A stretch of 8,780 nt of DNA from assembly GCA_005879435.1 (NCBI GenBank), contig VBKX01000057.1:3477-12256 (forward strand), given 5' to 3'. The translations under genes were made by a program, and so were the position numbers. Positions within the stretch are counted from its first letter, which is position 1. The number at the start of each line of letters is the position of its first letter. This DNA is from Deltaproteobacteria bacterium. GTDB taxonomy: Bacteria; Desulfobacterota; Binatia; UBA9968. Below, piece by piece: positions 1-6,436 of this stretch. The notes beneath the pieces were generated by a model that did not search any database, was not told the DNA's origin, and was given only the letters and a program-made list of their open reading frames with translations.

Positions 1-227
1 CGATCCTCGCCGAGAACAGCAACTACGATTGGACCGAGGCCATCAAGATTCTCCGTCCCAAAACGGTCATCGTCCATCACTACGACGATTGGCATGTACC
101 GTTTTCCGGTGGAATGACGGCAGCAGTCCGACGAAGAGCGCAGCGCTTAGAGCGGGAGATCAAATCCGTGGATCGCAATATCAAGGTCATCATTCCGGAG
201 TTCTTGAAGACCATCACGCTGGAATAA
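1..227 (+). CDS. MBL-fold metal-dependent hydrolase, C-terminal fragment
   Basis: The gene enters from the left edge and is open from base 3 to a TAA at 225-227, giving the last 74 residues. The fragment carries LRPKTVIVHHYDDWHVPFS at residues 17-35. A strand ending in His, followed by an acidic pair and then a Trp/Phe-Pro segment, is typical of the last metal-binding histidine region of metallo-beta-lactamase-fold hydrolases of the beta-lactamase superfamily 2 type. In that family this histidine completes the dinuclear metal site. The remainder is a charged helix (RRRAQRLEREIKS) and a short terminal strand. Substrate is unknown, and the N-terminal HxHxDH motif lies outside the window. The gene converges on the minus-strand binding-protein gene 59 bp away, with no convincing terminator between them. 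The family call is fairly sure; it rests on one motif. Confidence 0.72.
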   Translation, partial: ILAENSNYDWTEAIKILRPKTVIVHHYDDWHVPFSGGMTAAVRRRAQRLEREIKSVDRNIKVIIPEFLKTITLE

Positions 228-286
228 CAAGGTCACAGTCGAAAGGGCGGCCCGTCGGATTTTAGGTGCCCTTGACCTAGACACGA

Positions 287-1297
287 TCACTTGGCGGGAT
301 AAACGCTATACATCCGGTCGATAAAACCGCTGTCATCGAGTTTGCGAACAATGCTGCGGTCGACGATCTCCTCCAGTTTGATCTCGCCGACGCGCGGGTT
401 GCTGCTCGCCATCAGTCGCTGAACGTTGCGCACACCTTCCAGGGAGGGATGAGGCTTTTTTTCCAGCCCGCCGCGAGTGAGTAACTCCTGATATCCCTCT
501 TCGGCGAAACTCGTCTCTGTGATTCTGAGCCGGCGCATGACGCTCTTGAGCACCGCGCTCTTACTCTTCGGCGACCAGGTAAACGCCAAGCCCTCGACCA
601 GTGCGCGTAAAACATTTTCGACGATCTCCGGCTGGCGCTGCAGGTAAGTTCTCCTAACCGCGACCAGATGGTTCATCATCGGAATATTCGACTGGGAAAA
701 ATCGGCCAGCGCGATCATTCCTTTGGCTTTCGCTTTGCGGCTGAAGAGACCGTCGAGAACCGTGGCGTCGATGGATCCGCCTTCGAGAGCTTGACCGCGT
801 ACGGTGTTATCGCCGATGACCAAGACTCGTATATCGTCGCGCCGCGGCTCCAATCCCAACGACTCTAAACCGAGCATGGCGCCCACCCAACCGCCGCCGC
901 CGATGCTCTGGACGCCGAAACGTTTACCGCGCAACTCTTCGGGCCGCTTGATGCCAGGTCTGACAACCAGCTCGTCGGTGACTCGATTGTTGAATCCGGC
1001 GACAATGACGAAGTCGGCGCCTTCGGCGATCGGCACGATGATCGCGCTGGCAGTCCAGCCGATTTGGATGTCGCCCGACAACATGCCGGAAAACAACGTC
1101 GGACCGCCGCGCATGTAGATGATCTCCGAGTCGATGCCGTATTTGGCGAAAAATCCCTGATCCTGCGCGACCCACAAAGGCGCCACGCGGAAATTCATCG
1201 CCGCATGGGCGATGACCACCTTTGGCTTTGCCGACGCGGCGCGAACATCTGCCGAACCGACAAGAGAAAAACAGAGACAGAGTAGCGTTTGCGGCAA
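287..1297 (-). CDS. NMT1/THI5-like ABC transporter substrate-binding protein
   Basis: This is a periplasmic binding protein of the nitrate/sulfonate/taurine (SsuA, NMT1/THI5-like) type, 336 residues from a TTG at 1297, normal length for the family. Family signatures are a first strand KVVIAHAAMN (26-35), a ligand-side helix LWVAQDQGFFAKYGI (41-55), GDIQIGWT (75-82), RGKRFGVQSIGGGG (123-136), and the hinge-region segment GGSIDATVLDG (173-183). The protein ends in a conserved C-terminal helix. The N-terminus is odd. The TTG reading gives MPQTLLCLCFSLVGSADVRA, a hydrophobic signal without the usual positive n-region. An ATG ten bases upstream (1305-1307) has a well-placed AGAGG but is in another frame. 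Losing one T from the T5 run at about 1268-1272 would join the ATG to the body as MAKIAANATLSLFSLVGS. A consensus TATAAT lies upstream at 1357-1362. No permease or ATPase gene is adjacent, and the ligand is unknown. Confidence 0.85.
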   Translation of the reverse strand: MPQTLLCLCFSLVGSADVRAASAKPKVVIAHAAMNFRVAPLWVAQDQGFFAKYGIDSEIIYMRGGPTLFSGMLSGDIQIGWTASAIIVPIAEGADFVIVAGFNNRVTDELVVRPGIKRPEELRGKRFGVQSIGGGGWVGAMLGLESLGLEPRRDDIRVLVIGDNTVRGQALEGGSIDATVLDGLFSRKAKAKGMIALADFSQSNIPMMNHLVAVRRTYLQRQPEIVENVLRALVEGLAFTWSPKSKSAVLKSVMRRLRITETSFAEEGYQELLTRGGLEKKPHPSLEGVRNVQRLMASSNPRVGEIKLEEIVDRSIVRKLDDSGFIDRMYSVYPAK

Positions 1298-1356
1298 TTT
1301 TTGCCATGAGCCTCTTCTGGCGACGAAGAATTAGGATAGGATCCTGTGCGTTATTT

Positions 1357-1362
1357 ATTATA
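1357..1362 (-). promoter_or_regulatory. Candidate -10 box for the first binding-protein gene
   Basis: Read on the minus strand this is a perfect TATAAT, placed so that transcription would begin near 1350, about 43 bases before the ATG at 1307. The -35 region is weak (TTCCGT with a 16-bp spacer), so the element is either activator-dependent or fortuitous. The placement fits a short leader for the 287-1297 gene. Confidence 0.4.
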
Positions 1363-1453
1363 GCGACGCGGAGTTTGCACGGAATTAATTAACTGGGTAG
1401 TGGTTCAAGTCGAATTCGAGTCAATCGCGGCATCAAAAAAAATCCCCCGCTCC

Positions 1454-1493
1454 GTTCGGAATGACAACTACTAAACAACTTGTCATCCCGAAC
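1454..1493. repeat. Inverted repeat, 14-bp arms
   Basis: GTTCGGAATGACAA at 1454-1467 pairs with TTGTCATCCCGAAC at 1480-1493 (13 of 14 positions), with a 12-base loop. It has no T-run in either direction, so it looks like a dispersed palindrome rather than a Rho-independent terminator. Confidence 0.6.
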
Positions 1494-1599
1494 TTCAGAT
1501 GGTGGGAAAACTCATCAGAAGCCCTGCGGTCCTTCGGTTGAGCTCAGGATAAACTCCGCTTAGGGCTAACGGATAAGACTCAATTTCTAATGAGACCCC

Positions 1600-1635
1600 A
1601 CCGTTCGTGGTGAGCCCAGTCGAGCCATGTACGGT
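1600..1635. repeat. Imperfect inverted repeat, 11-bp arms
   Basis: ACCGTTCGTGG at 1600-1610 pairs with CCATGTACGGT at 1625-1635 (9 of 11), with a 14-base loop. It sits inside the possible 1396-1688 element. The arm and loop text resembles the CGTTCGTGGTGAGCC type of dispersed repeat. Confidence 0.5.
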
Positions 1636-1806
1636 GTCTTCACACAGTCTGACCCAGAGAGGGATCTTGCCCGGAGTGAACCACTACCGTTATTTGGGCG
1701 TTCAACCGATTCCAGTTGTTTGACGGCCGTGATCGTATGTTAATTTCCAGCTGGACAAATCGCGATGAGCTTCGTCAGGTCGTTGCACTGCCGATCCAAA
1801 TTCCAC

Positions 1807-1841
1807 CCTTGAACGTTGAACATGGAACCTTGAACACTTTT
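1807..1841 (+). repeat. 35-bp TTGAAC repeat, copy A
   Basis: The unit contains three TTGAAC hexamers and a GGAACC, and ends in CACTTTT. It matches copy B (3062-3096) at 34 of 35 bases in the same orientation; the one difference is G to A in the first spacer. Its last base is also the first base of the amidohydrolase stop codon (TAA on the minus strand, 1841-1843). The two copies therefore flank the amidohydrolase gene as direct repeats. Confidence 0.85.
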
Positions 1842-2905
1842 TATAGGCCGTAGAACGCCAGGGAGTTGCTCTCCAGAATCTTGTGAGCTTGGGCATTGCT
1901 GATCCTGCCCTCGTCCACCCAGCCGCGGACTTCGTCCAGTGCGCTCAGGTTGGCGGAGATGTCGGTGTGGCTGTAGTCGGTGCCGATCATCAGGTTATCT
2001 TCGGTGCCGAACTTCAAAAGAGACTCGATGTCGTCGATCGGATCGATGGTGACGAACAGCCGATTGGCGCGGAACAATTCCGGTTCCAGTTCGAACAGGC
2101 GCGGCAATCGCGTCTGTTGACCGCGCAGCGATTGGCGTTTTACCGCGCCCAACTGAGACATCGTATAGGGAATCCACGAGGCTCCCGATTCGATGAGCCC
2201 AAATCGAAGTTTCGGGAATTTCTTTGCAAGACCGCAGCTCACCAGGTCGGTGAAGGAGTACATGATGGGAAAGCCCCTGTCCCATTCGTGGCCCGGCAGC
2301 GGATGGCCGGTGTGGATGCAAAGAGGCAGGTCGAGTGCGCTGGCTTCCTCGTAAATCGGAAAAAAGTGCGGGTCGGTAACCTTCCTGTCAAGGTCGAAGC
2401 CGCGCTTGAAGATGCCGCAGGCGCCGTGCTCTTTCGCCCAGCGCAGCTCCTCGACAGCCTTGTCGGGATTGAGCAAAGGCAGCACGGCCGACCAGCGCAG
2501 GCGTCCATTGGTATTCGCGCATTTCTCGGCAAGCCAGCGGTTGTAGGTCGTGGTCAGGGCCCATTCGGCTTCCGCGTTGCTGGTATTGTAGCGAATAAAA
2601 AACGTCGGAAAGATGACCTGTACGGCTACGCCCATCTTGTCCATGTGGGCGAGGCGGCCGGGCACATCCTGAAGCTCTCGCAGGACTCTGGGAGGATGGT
2701 TGACTTCATCGCGGATGGCGCGGTTCTGTAGCCTGCCCTCGACAACCCAGCAGCGGCTGTTCGTCGGGTTATAGCCGGCGCGTTTGGCCTCGTCGGGCGG
2801 CATCGCAATCGTCACCGGAATGTACTTCGCGTGCGGCGTACCCTCCAACTTCTTCCAGGTGTCTTCGCATTCGTCGACGTGCGTATCGGCATCGATCATA
2901 GGCAT
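1841..2905 (-). CDS. Amidohydrolase-2 family metal-dependent hydrolase
   Basis: The gene encodes 354 residues and belongs to the TIM-barrel metal-dependent hydrolases related to ACMSD (amidohydrolase 2, COG2159 type), which perform C-C decarboxylation or hydrolysis on aromatic-ring-derived acids, lactones or amides. Visible elements: MIDADTHVDE (3-12), where D5/D7/H9 occupy the usual DxHxH metal site with Asp in place of the first His; LCIHTGHPLPGHEW (195-208), with H198 as the likely next ligand; LIESGASWIPY (237-247), where other members often have His; and MIGTDYSHTD (306-315), with D310 as the catalytic or metal Asp. No signal peptide, so cytoplasmic. The ATG at 2903-2905 is supported by AAGGAG eight bases upstream. 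The gene stands alone between spacers and is flanked by direct repeats. Family is secure, substrate unknown. Confidence 0.88.
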   Translation of the reverse strand: MPMIDADTHVDECEDTWKKLEGTPHAKYIPVTIAMPPDEAKRAGYNPTNSRCWVVEGRLQNRAIRDEVNHPPRVLRELQDVPGRLAHMDKMGVAVQVIFPTFFIRYNTSNAEAEWALTTTYNRWLAEKCANTNGRLRWSAVLPLLNPDKAVEELRWAKEHGACGIFKRGFDLDRKVTDPHFFPIYEEASALDLPLCIHTGHPLPGHEWDRGFPIMYSFTDLVSCGLAKKFPKLRFGLIESGASWIPYTMSQLGAVKRQSLRGQQTRLPRLFELEPELFRANRLFVTIDPIDDIESLLKFGTEDNLMIGTDYSHTDISANLSALDEVRGWVDEGRISNAQAHKILESNSLAFYGL

Positions 2906-2913
2906 TGGGATAG

Positions 2914-2919
2914 CTCCTT
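2914..2919 (-). promoter_or_regulatory. Ribosome-binding site of the amidohydrolase gene
   Basis: Read on the minus strand this is AAGGAG, eight bases before the ATG at 2905. It decides between that ATG and the second in-frame ATG six bases further in. Confidence 0.75.
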
Positions 2920-2951
2920 CTTCATACTAAATGTGAATAAAATCGCTCAAA

Positions 2952-2975
2952 GTTCAAGGGTTCAAAAATTCAAGG
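2952..2975. repeat. GTTCAA repeat, left arm upstream of the amidohydrolase
   Basis: Three GTTCAA or ATTCAA units occur in 24 bases. They are in inverted orientation to the TTGAAC repeat at 3062-3096, so the two could fold together around an 86-base interior, though pairing is imperfect. On the minus strand the TTGAAC hexamers lie a short way upstream of the amidohydrolase start and could imitate -35 boxes. Confidence 0.6.
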
Positions 2976-3061
2976 CCAGATCAAAGGAACTTCAGTGGAA
3001 CCTACCTACACCTGCAGCGGTTGATCGTCGTCGATTCAAGCTCCGCGTCTTCGAATTTCAA

Positions 3062-3096
3062 CCTTGAACATTGAACATGGAACCTTGAACACTTTT
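3062..3096 (+). repeat. 35-bp TTGAAC repeat, copy B
   Basis: The sequence matches copy A (1807-1841) at 34 of 35 bases in the same direction. Between this repeat and the start at 3196 the region also holds a direct repeat of AGGCTTTAAG (3116-3125 and 3132-3141). The in-frame TTG at 3064 lies inside the repeat and is not taken as a gene start. Confidence 0.85.
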
Positions 3097-3115
3097 CGAC
3101 AGCTTGATCGCTCGC

Positions 3116-3141
3116 AGGCTTTAAGGATACAAGGCTTTAAG
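3116..3141 (+). repeat. Short direct repeat AGGCTTTAAG, two copies
   Basis: AGGCTTTAAG occurs at 3116-3125 and again at 3132-3141, a 16-base period, 55 bases before the ModA-like start. It could be a protein-binding site or part of the surrounding repeat tract. Only the repetition itself is certain. Confidence 0.45.
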
Positions 3142-3195
3142 AGTGGCAATCGCAACGATCACCCTCGGAGTACAACTGAAGAGATTAAAACAACC

Positions 3196-3918
3196 ATGAA
3201 TGCGACGACCGATGACATTCGTGTCATGACCTCGGGCGCTTTTACCGCGGCCTATCTTGAGCTCATTCCCCGACTCGAATTCCTGACCAAGAAAAAACTC
3301 GTGACCGCCGCGACGTCCATAGGAACGGGAGAAAATTCGATCCCGAATCGGCTGCGACGCGGTGAAGCCGTCGACGTGGTCATCGTCGCCGACGGCGTGC
3401 TTATTAGATTCATCAAGGACAGCCTGATTATGGCCGATAGCTATACTCCTGTCGCACGCTCAGCCATCGCCATGGCCGTGCGCGCAGGAGCCCCGAAGCC
3501 GGACATCAGCACAATCGACGCGCTAAAGCAGACTCTCTTGCAAGCAAAGTCCATCGCGTACTCCGCCAGCGTAAGCGGTGAATATCTCACCACGGAGCTA
3601 TATCAACGCTTGGGAATAGCCGACCAGGTGATGAGTAAGAGCCGGTTAATCGGCGGTGGCGAGCGAGTCGGCGCCGTGGTCGCGCGCGGAGAGGCGGAAA
3701 TCGGCTTCCAGCAGTTGAGCGAGCTCCTTCCCGTGACCGGCATAGATCATGTAACGCCGCTGCCGCCGGACGTGCAGAAGGTGTCCGTGTTCTCGGCCGG
3801 CGTCGCTGCAAGTACCAGGGATTCGGATGCAGCTCGCGCGATTGTCAGGTTTCTATCGTCCCCCGAAGCAGTTGACGCCATCATGAAAAGCGGATTGGAA
3901 CCAATCGGCAATCGCTGA
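3196..3918 (+). CDS. ModA-like substrate-binding protein without signal peptide
   Basis: The gene encodes 240 residues from the ATG at 3196 and resembles the molybdate-binding protein (ModA) family of type-2 periplasmic binding folds. Recognisable segments are IRVMTSGAFTAAY (8-20), NSIPNRLRRGEAVDVVIVAD (47-66), the ligand-side YSASVSGEYL (122-131), GERVGAVVARGEAEIGFQQLSELLP (155-179), and a C-terminal helix pair FLSSPEAVDAIMKSGLEPIG (219-238). The fold seems complete, but no signal peptide precedes the first beta strand, so the product should stay in the cytoplasm as read. An upstream in-frame TTG (3064) would only add repeat-derived, non-hydrophobic residues and is rejected. The ribosome-binding site is weak (GAAGAG at a long spacing). 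The gene has no modB or modC neighbour and faces the 3980-5059 gene. Its role as a molybdate binder is not established; signal-less members of this group are known in proteobacteria. Confidence 0.8.
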   Translation: MNATTDDIRVMTSGAFTAAYLELIPRLEFLTKKKLVTAATSIGTGENSIPNRLRRGEAVDVVIVADGVLIRFIKDSLIMADSYTPVARSAIAMAVRAGAPKPDISTIDALKQTLLQAKSIAYSASVSGEYLTTELYQRLGIADQVMSKSRLIGGGERVGAVVARGEAEIGFQQLSELLPVTGIDHVTPLPPDVQKVSVFSAGVAASTRDSDAARAIVRFLSSPEAVDAIMKSGLEPIGNR

Positions 3919-3972
3919 AGCCGCACGCCGAAATGCACGAGAGAAGACTAACAAATTGCGTAGCGTGCTCGT

Positions 3973-4009
3973 GCCGAGCTCATTGCTTGAGCATGTTGGT
4001 GAGCTCGGC
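3973..4009. terminator. Inverted repeat at the convergent 3' ends
   Basis: GCCGAGCTCA at 3973-3982 pairs perfectly with TGAGCTCGGC at 4000-4009 across a 17-base loop. It covers the stop codon of the minus-strand gene (3980-3982) and lies 55 bases after the ModA-like stop. No U-run follows on either strand, so it is at best a weak or Rho-assisted bidirectional end signal. The right arm also encodes residues of the minus-strand gene. Confidence 0.35.
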
Positions 4010-5059
4010 TCTAAATTCGAGACCTTTGCCCTCGTGATACGAGGCGATCAGCTCACTGGCGCTCTGCAGTTTAAGACGGTTTTGCTTTACGTAGTTCGCC
4101 ATACGCGTTCCCGCCACCAGGTGCGATGAGCGCTGCTCATAATTTTCAACGACGCGCTGCGCTTCGGGCGACGCCATGAAGGCGACAAAGAGTTTTGCCA
4201 GGTTCGGATGCGCGGAGTTCTTGGGCACGCCGAGCTGAAAATACGACGTCAGCACCGGGTCGGAAGCGGTGATACCCACGAGCGGCGCCCCCTTGCCCTG
4301 CCACTCCCACATGCTTTCCACCGCCGAACCGGAGTTGGCCATGACAAGAAACTCGCCGCTGCTCACGCGCTCTTCGATTTCGCCGTAGCGCACTTGACCG
4401 GCACTCAACGGCAGTAGCTTACGCAGATAATCGAGCACTTTTTTTTCGCCCCAGAAGAGCGACAACTCGACCAACCAGGAGCTGTAGGGAGGAATGGCCA
4501 ATTTCCCCGCCCAACTCTGACTGAGCTTCGGATCGACCAGGTCTTCGTAGGTCTTGGGCGCTTTGTCCTTGGACAACAGCTTGGAGTTATACAAAATTCC
4601 TTGCAGCGACGTGTAAACCAGCACCGTGTCACCCGGCAGAATCTCCATTTCTTTCGTCACCCAGGGAAAGATGTTCGAATAGTTGACCCGCTCCAAGAGT
4701 TTTTCATTGTGGAGCTCCGCATGCGTCGCCGGCGGACCGAGATGGACATCGGTCGATGATTTTCTCCCCGCCTTGGCTTCCGTGATGATGCGCGCGGCCA
4801 TCGCCGGCATGCTCGGTCCCGCGGTCAAATTGAGGCGGGCATTGAGGCCGAATTTTTTGTTGAAGATACCCTGCAGATCCGCAAAGGCTTGCCGGCCGCC
4901 AAAAGTCGTCGGACCGGCGACGAAGGAAAGTTCTCCTTCCTTTTTTGCGCCGGCGATGAGCTCGTTCAACGTCTGCGCCTGAACCCGCGCGTGACTCGCC
5001 AAAAGAGCGACAAGCACCGCCGCCGACCCGTAAACTTTGAGCGTTGTTTGCCGCGCCAT
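3980..5059 (-). CDS. Family-1 extracellular solute-binding protein (AfuA-like)
   Basis: The gene encodes 359 residues, starting at the ATG 5057-5059 with GGGAG eight bases upstream. Earlier in-frame starts (to 5161) would add a charged tail before the signal peptide and are not preferred. MARQTTLKVYGSAAVLVALLASHARVQAQ is a classical Sec signal with probable cleavage near residue 28. The mature part opens LNELIAGAKKEGELSFVAGP (31-50), followed by a two-lobe fold with STDVHLGPPATHAEL (102-116), VYTSLQGILYNSKLL (148-162), PKTYEDLVDPKL (168-179) and a late PNLAKLFVAFMASPEAQRVV (285-304). These are hallmarks of the iron/putrescine/thiosulfate-type SBP_bac_6 family. The iron-chelating tyrosine pair is not evident, so Fe3+ is not claimed. 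It lies 110 bp downstream of the 5170-6183 gene on the same strand, and the two may be cotranscribed. No permease gene is nearby. Confidence 0.83.
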   Translation of the reverse strand: MARQTTLKVYGSAAVLVALLASHARVQAQTLNELIAGAKKEGELSFVAGPTTFGGRQAFADLQGIFNKKFGLNARLNLTAGPSMPAMAARIITEAKAGRKSSTDVHLGPPATHAELHNEKLLERVNYSNIFPWVTKEMEILPGDTVLVYTSLQGILYNSKLLSKDKAPKTYEDLVDPKLSQSWAGKLAIPPYSSWLVELSLFWGEKKVLDYLRKLLPLSAGQVRYGEIEERVSSGEFLVMANSGSAVESMWEWQGKGAPLVGITASDPVLTSYFQLGVPKNSAHPNLAKLFVAFMASPEAQRVVENYEQRSSHLVAGTRMANYVKQNRLKLQSASELIASYHEGKGLEFRAELTNMLKQ

Positions 5060-5067
5060 TGCTAATT

Positions 5068-5072
5068 CTCCC
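5068..5072 (-). promoter_or_regulatory. Ribosome-binding site choosing the 5059 start
   Basis: Read on the minus strand, GGGAG stands eight bases before the ATG at 5059. This favours the start that begins directly with a signal peptide over the in-frame starts further upstream. Confidence 0.65.
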
Positions 5073-5169
5073 TTCTCCCAACGGCGCTGTCCATTGTTCG
5101 GTAGTTTTATCTTGCGAGCATTTATCGGCATTGTGGCGTTTCGTTGAATCTTTGGATGCACGGCCTAGC

Positions 5170-6183
5170 TTATTTTTTCACCGCCAGCTCTCTGGCCGCC
5201 TCTGCGGCGAGGGAAAAATCGAATATCGCCGCGGCGGGTAGATCGCCCTTCAGTCCGGCCGTCGAGCCCAGCATCGTGATGTAAGCCTTGGCTTGCTCCT
5301 CGGTAGGCACGCCGTTCTTGGAGAAAGTCTCGCGCACGGAGTCGTAGACTATGGCCGCCTGCGCTGGCTTGAGGTTCATCCATTTGGCGATAATTTCGAG
5401 GGTCCCCTCGCGTTGGCTCCAGGTGTAGTCGAGTCCTTCGATCGTCGCCTTGAGAATTTCGACAATCTCCTGGCGCGCGGTTTTGATTTTTTCATCGGTC
5501 GTGGCCAGCCCGGCTTGTGGAATCGGTAATATCGTCCCCATGTGCAGCAGCCGTCTCAGTCCCATTTCTTCCGCCTTCAAGTCGAACGGCGCCGGAACCA
5601 CCGTCGCGTCGATCGTTCCCCTCTGCGTGCCGATCATTCGGTCGTTGGTCGAGTTCAATGGTACGATGATCGTGTTCGCTCCCAGACGATATCTCTCGAT
5701 GAGCACACGAACTTCGTACGCGGGGAGAGTGCCAAAGCTGCCCGCGCCGATCCGTTTGCCGGCCAAGTCTGCGACGGTCGTGATCTCGGGACGGCTGATA
5801 AGAACATGTTGGAGTTTCACCGACGTGAAGCAAATGACTTTGAGCGGCGCGCCGCGCGCCCCGGCGGTGGCGGGCCCGCTCGGGATCGTCGTGTAGTCGA
5901 TCGCCCGGTTGAGCAGCGCCGGCGCCGCCAGACCCGCCGCCATCTGAATCACTTCCATGTCGAAGCCGCGTTTGGCGAAGAAACCTTTCTGCAGCGCGAC
6001 ATAGATCGGCAGATAGCTCAGCGATGCCGTCGGAGTGGCCAGTCTGATCCTAGTTGCCGCGGCCACATTTTTTCCCTGGAAGTGCGCCGCTTTTGACGGC
6101 AATCCGTTCAGCCATGCGAGAGCGAGAACTATCGCGACCCAAAAAGACTTTCCACGTTTCAAAAAGAGCCGTCCTGCGAACAT
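5170..6183 (-). CDS. NMT1/THI5-like ABC transporter substrate-binding protein
   Basis: The gene encodes 337 residues, starting at the ATG 6181-6183 with GGAG eight bases upstream; a TTG at 6267 would add 28 non-signal residues and is not used. MFAGRLFLKRGKSFWVAIVLALAWLNG has a basic n-region and hydrophobic core, with cleavage likely between residues 27 and 42. The mature protein shows IRLATPTASLSYLPIYVALQKGFFAKRGFDMEV (46-78), YTTIPSGPATAGARGAPLKVI (97-117), DLAGKRIGAGSFGTLPAYEVRVL (139-161) and the hinge segment RGTIDATVVP (188-197). It belongs to the same family as the 287-1297 and 6550-7521 genes but diverges clearly in sequence. It is first in a likely two-gene group with 3980-5059. The stop overlaps an A6 tract. 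The ligand is unknown and no transporter partner is present. Confidence 0.86.
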   Translation of the reverse strand: MFAGRLFLKRGKSFWVAIVLALAWLNGLPSKAAHFQGKNVAAATRIRLATPTASLSYLPIYVALQKGFFAKRGFDMEVIQMAAGLAAPALLNRAIDYTTIPSGPATAGARGAPLKVICFTSVKLQHVLISRPEITTVADLAGKRIGAGSFGTLPAYEVRVLIERYRLGANTIIVPLNSTNDRMIGTQRGTIDATVVPAPFDLKAEEMGLRRLLHMGTILPIPQAGLATTDEKIKTARQEIVEILKATIEGLDYTWSQREGTLEIIAKWMNLKPAQAAIVYDSVRETFSKNGVPTEEQAKAYITMLGSTAGLKGDLPAAAIFDFSLAAEAARELAVKK

Positions 6184-6191
6184 TCCACGTT

Positions 6192-6195
6192 CTCC
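6192..6195 (-). promoter_or_regulatory. Ribosome-binding site choosing the 6183 start
   Basis: GGAG on the minus strand lies eight bases before the ATG at 6183. It is the only well-spaced site near the signal peptide and argues against the TTG at 6267. Confidence 0.65.
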
Positions 6196-6265
6196 AATTT
6201 CCGGCGGCGGCGCGGGGTCAAAGATGTGGCGAGATCGAGCAACCTTGCCGGGGTCAGCTGCGCGC

Positions 6266-6295
6266 AAGATACGGCAAAGCGAATTCGCCGGTCAA
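6266..6295 (-). promoter_or_regulatory. Candidate sigma70-type promoter for the 5170-6183 gene
   Basis: On the minus strand TTGACC (6290-6295) is followed after 18 bases by TATCTT (6266-6271). Transcription would start near 6259, giving a leader of about 75 bases. The -35 box matches consensus at five positions and the -10 at four. If used, the TTG at 6267 would be upstream of the transcript. Confidence 0.35.
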
Positions 6296-6424
6296 GGACA
6301 AAGAAAAACGCGGCGTGACCCGGCGTGATGCCTTCATGATCGCGAAGGTCTGAAACAAACTCGCGCCTGCTCATTGAGGGCTGGTCATGCAGTCATTCCG
6401 CTTTCATGCTTCTCGTAGCGTGAA

Positions 6425-6436
6425 CCGTTTGAACGG
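6425..6436. promoter_or_regulatory. Short palindrome, possible operator
   Basis: CCGTT and AACGG are inverted around a TG centre, about 114 bases before the 6550 start. Twelve-base palindromes occur by chance often, so this is only a candidate for regulator binding. Confidence 0.2.

Larger units (their letters stand above)
1396..1688. repeat. Possible MITE-like element with 12-bp inverted ends
   Basis: GGTAGTGGTTCA at 1396-1407 is perfectly inverted as TGAACCACTACC at 1677-1688. The match resumes outward after a 2-base offset (TTAAC on the left, GTTA on the right). This frames about 293 bp with no coding capacity and two further hairpins inside. Paired ends around a short non-coding body are the layout of miniature inverted-repeat elements. 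I see no clear target-site duplication, so an old insertion or a chance long-range palindrome remains possible. Confidence 0.4.
1308..1840. other. 533-bp intergenic region rich in inverted repeats
   Basis: No coding region with family resemblance was found here. The minus-strand ORFs that run through it are short and lack a ribosome-binding site. The stretch holds the leader of the 287-1297 gene and a set of nested palindromes: 1396-1407 with 1677-1688, 1454-1467 with 1480-1493, and 1600-1610 with 1625-1635. The first TTGAAC-type repeat begins at 1807. Phrases such as GGTTGAGCTCAGGA and CCGTTCGTGGTGAGCCC resemble the short dispersed palindromic repeats common in uncultured bacterial genomes. 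This resemblance comes from memory and was not searched. Confidence 0.6.

Noticed and set aside
1740..1823. 27-residue ORF on the minus strand with a plausible-looking C-terminus
   Set aside because: It starts inside the TTGAAC repeat, has no ribosome-binding site, and resembles no family I know.
3064..3195. N-terminal extension of the ModA-like protein from TTG 3064
   Set aside because: The TTG lies within repeat copy B and the added residues are not signal-like; the ATG at 3196 directly precedes the conserved first strand.
5060..5161. 34-residue extension of the AfuA-like protein
   Set aside because: It would place charged residues before a complete signal peptide, while GGGAG supports the ATG at 5059.
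6184..6267. 28-residue extension of the 5170-6183 protein from TTG 6267
   Set aside because: GGAG and a signal peptide support the ATG at 6183, and a candidate promoter overlaps the TTG.
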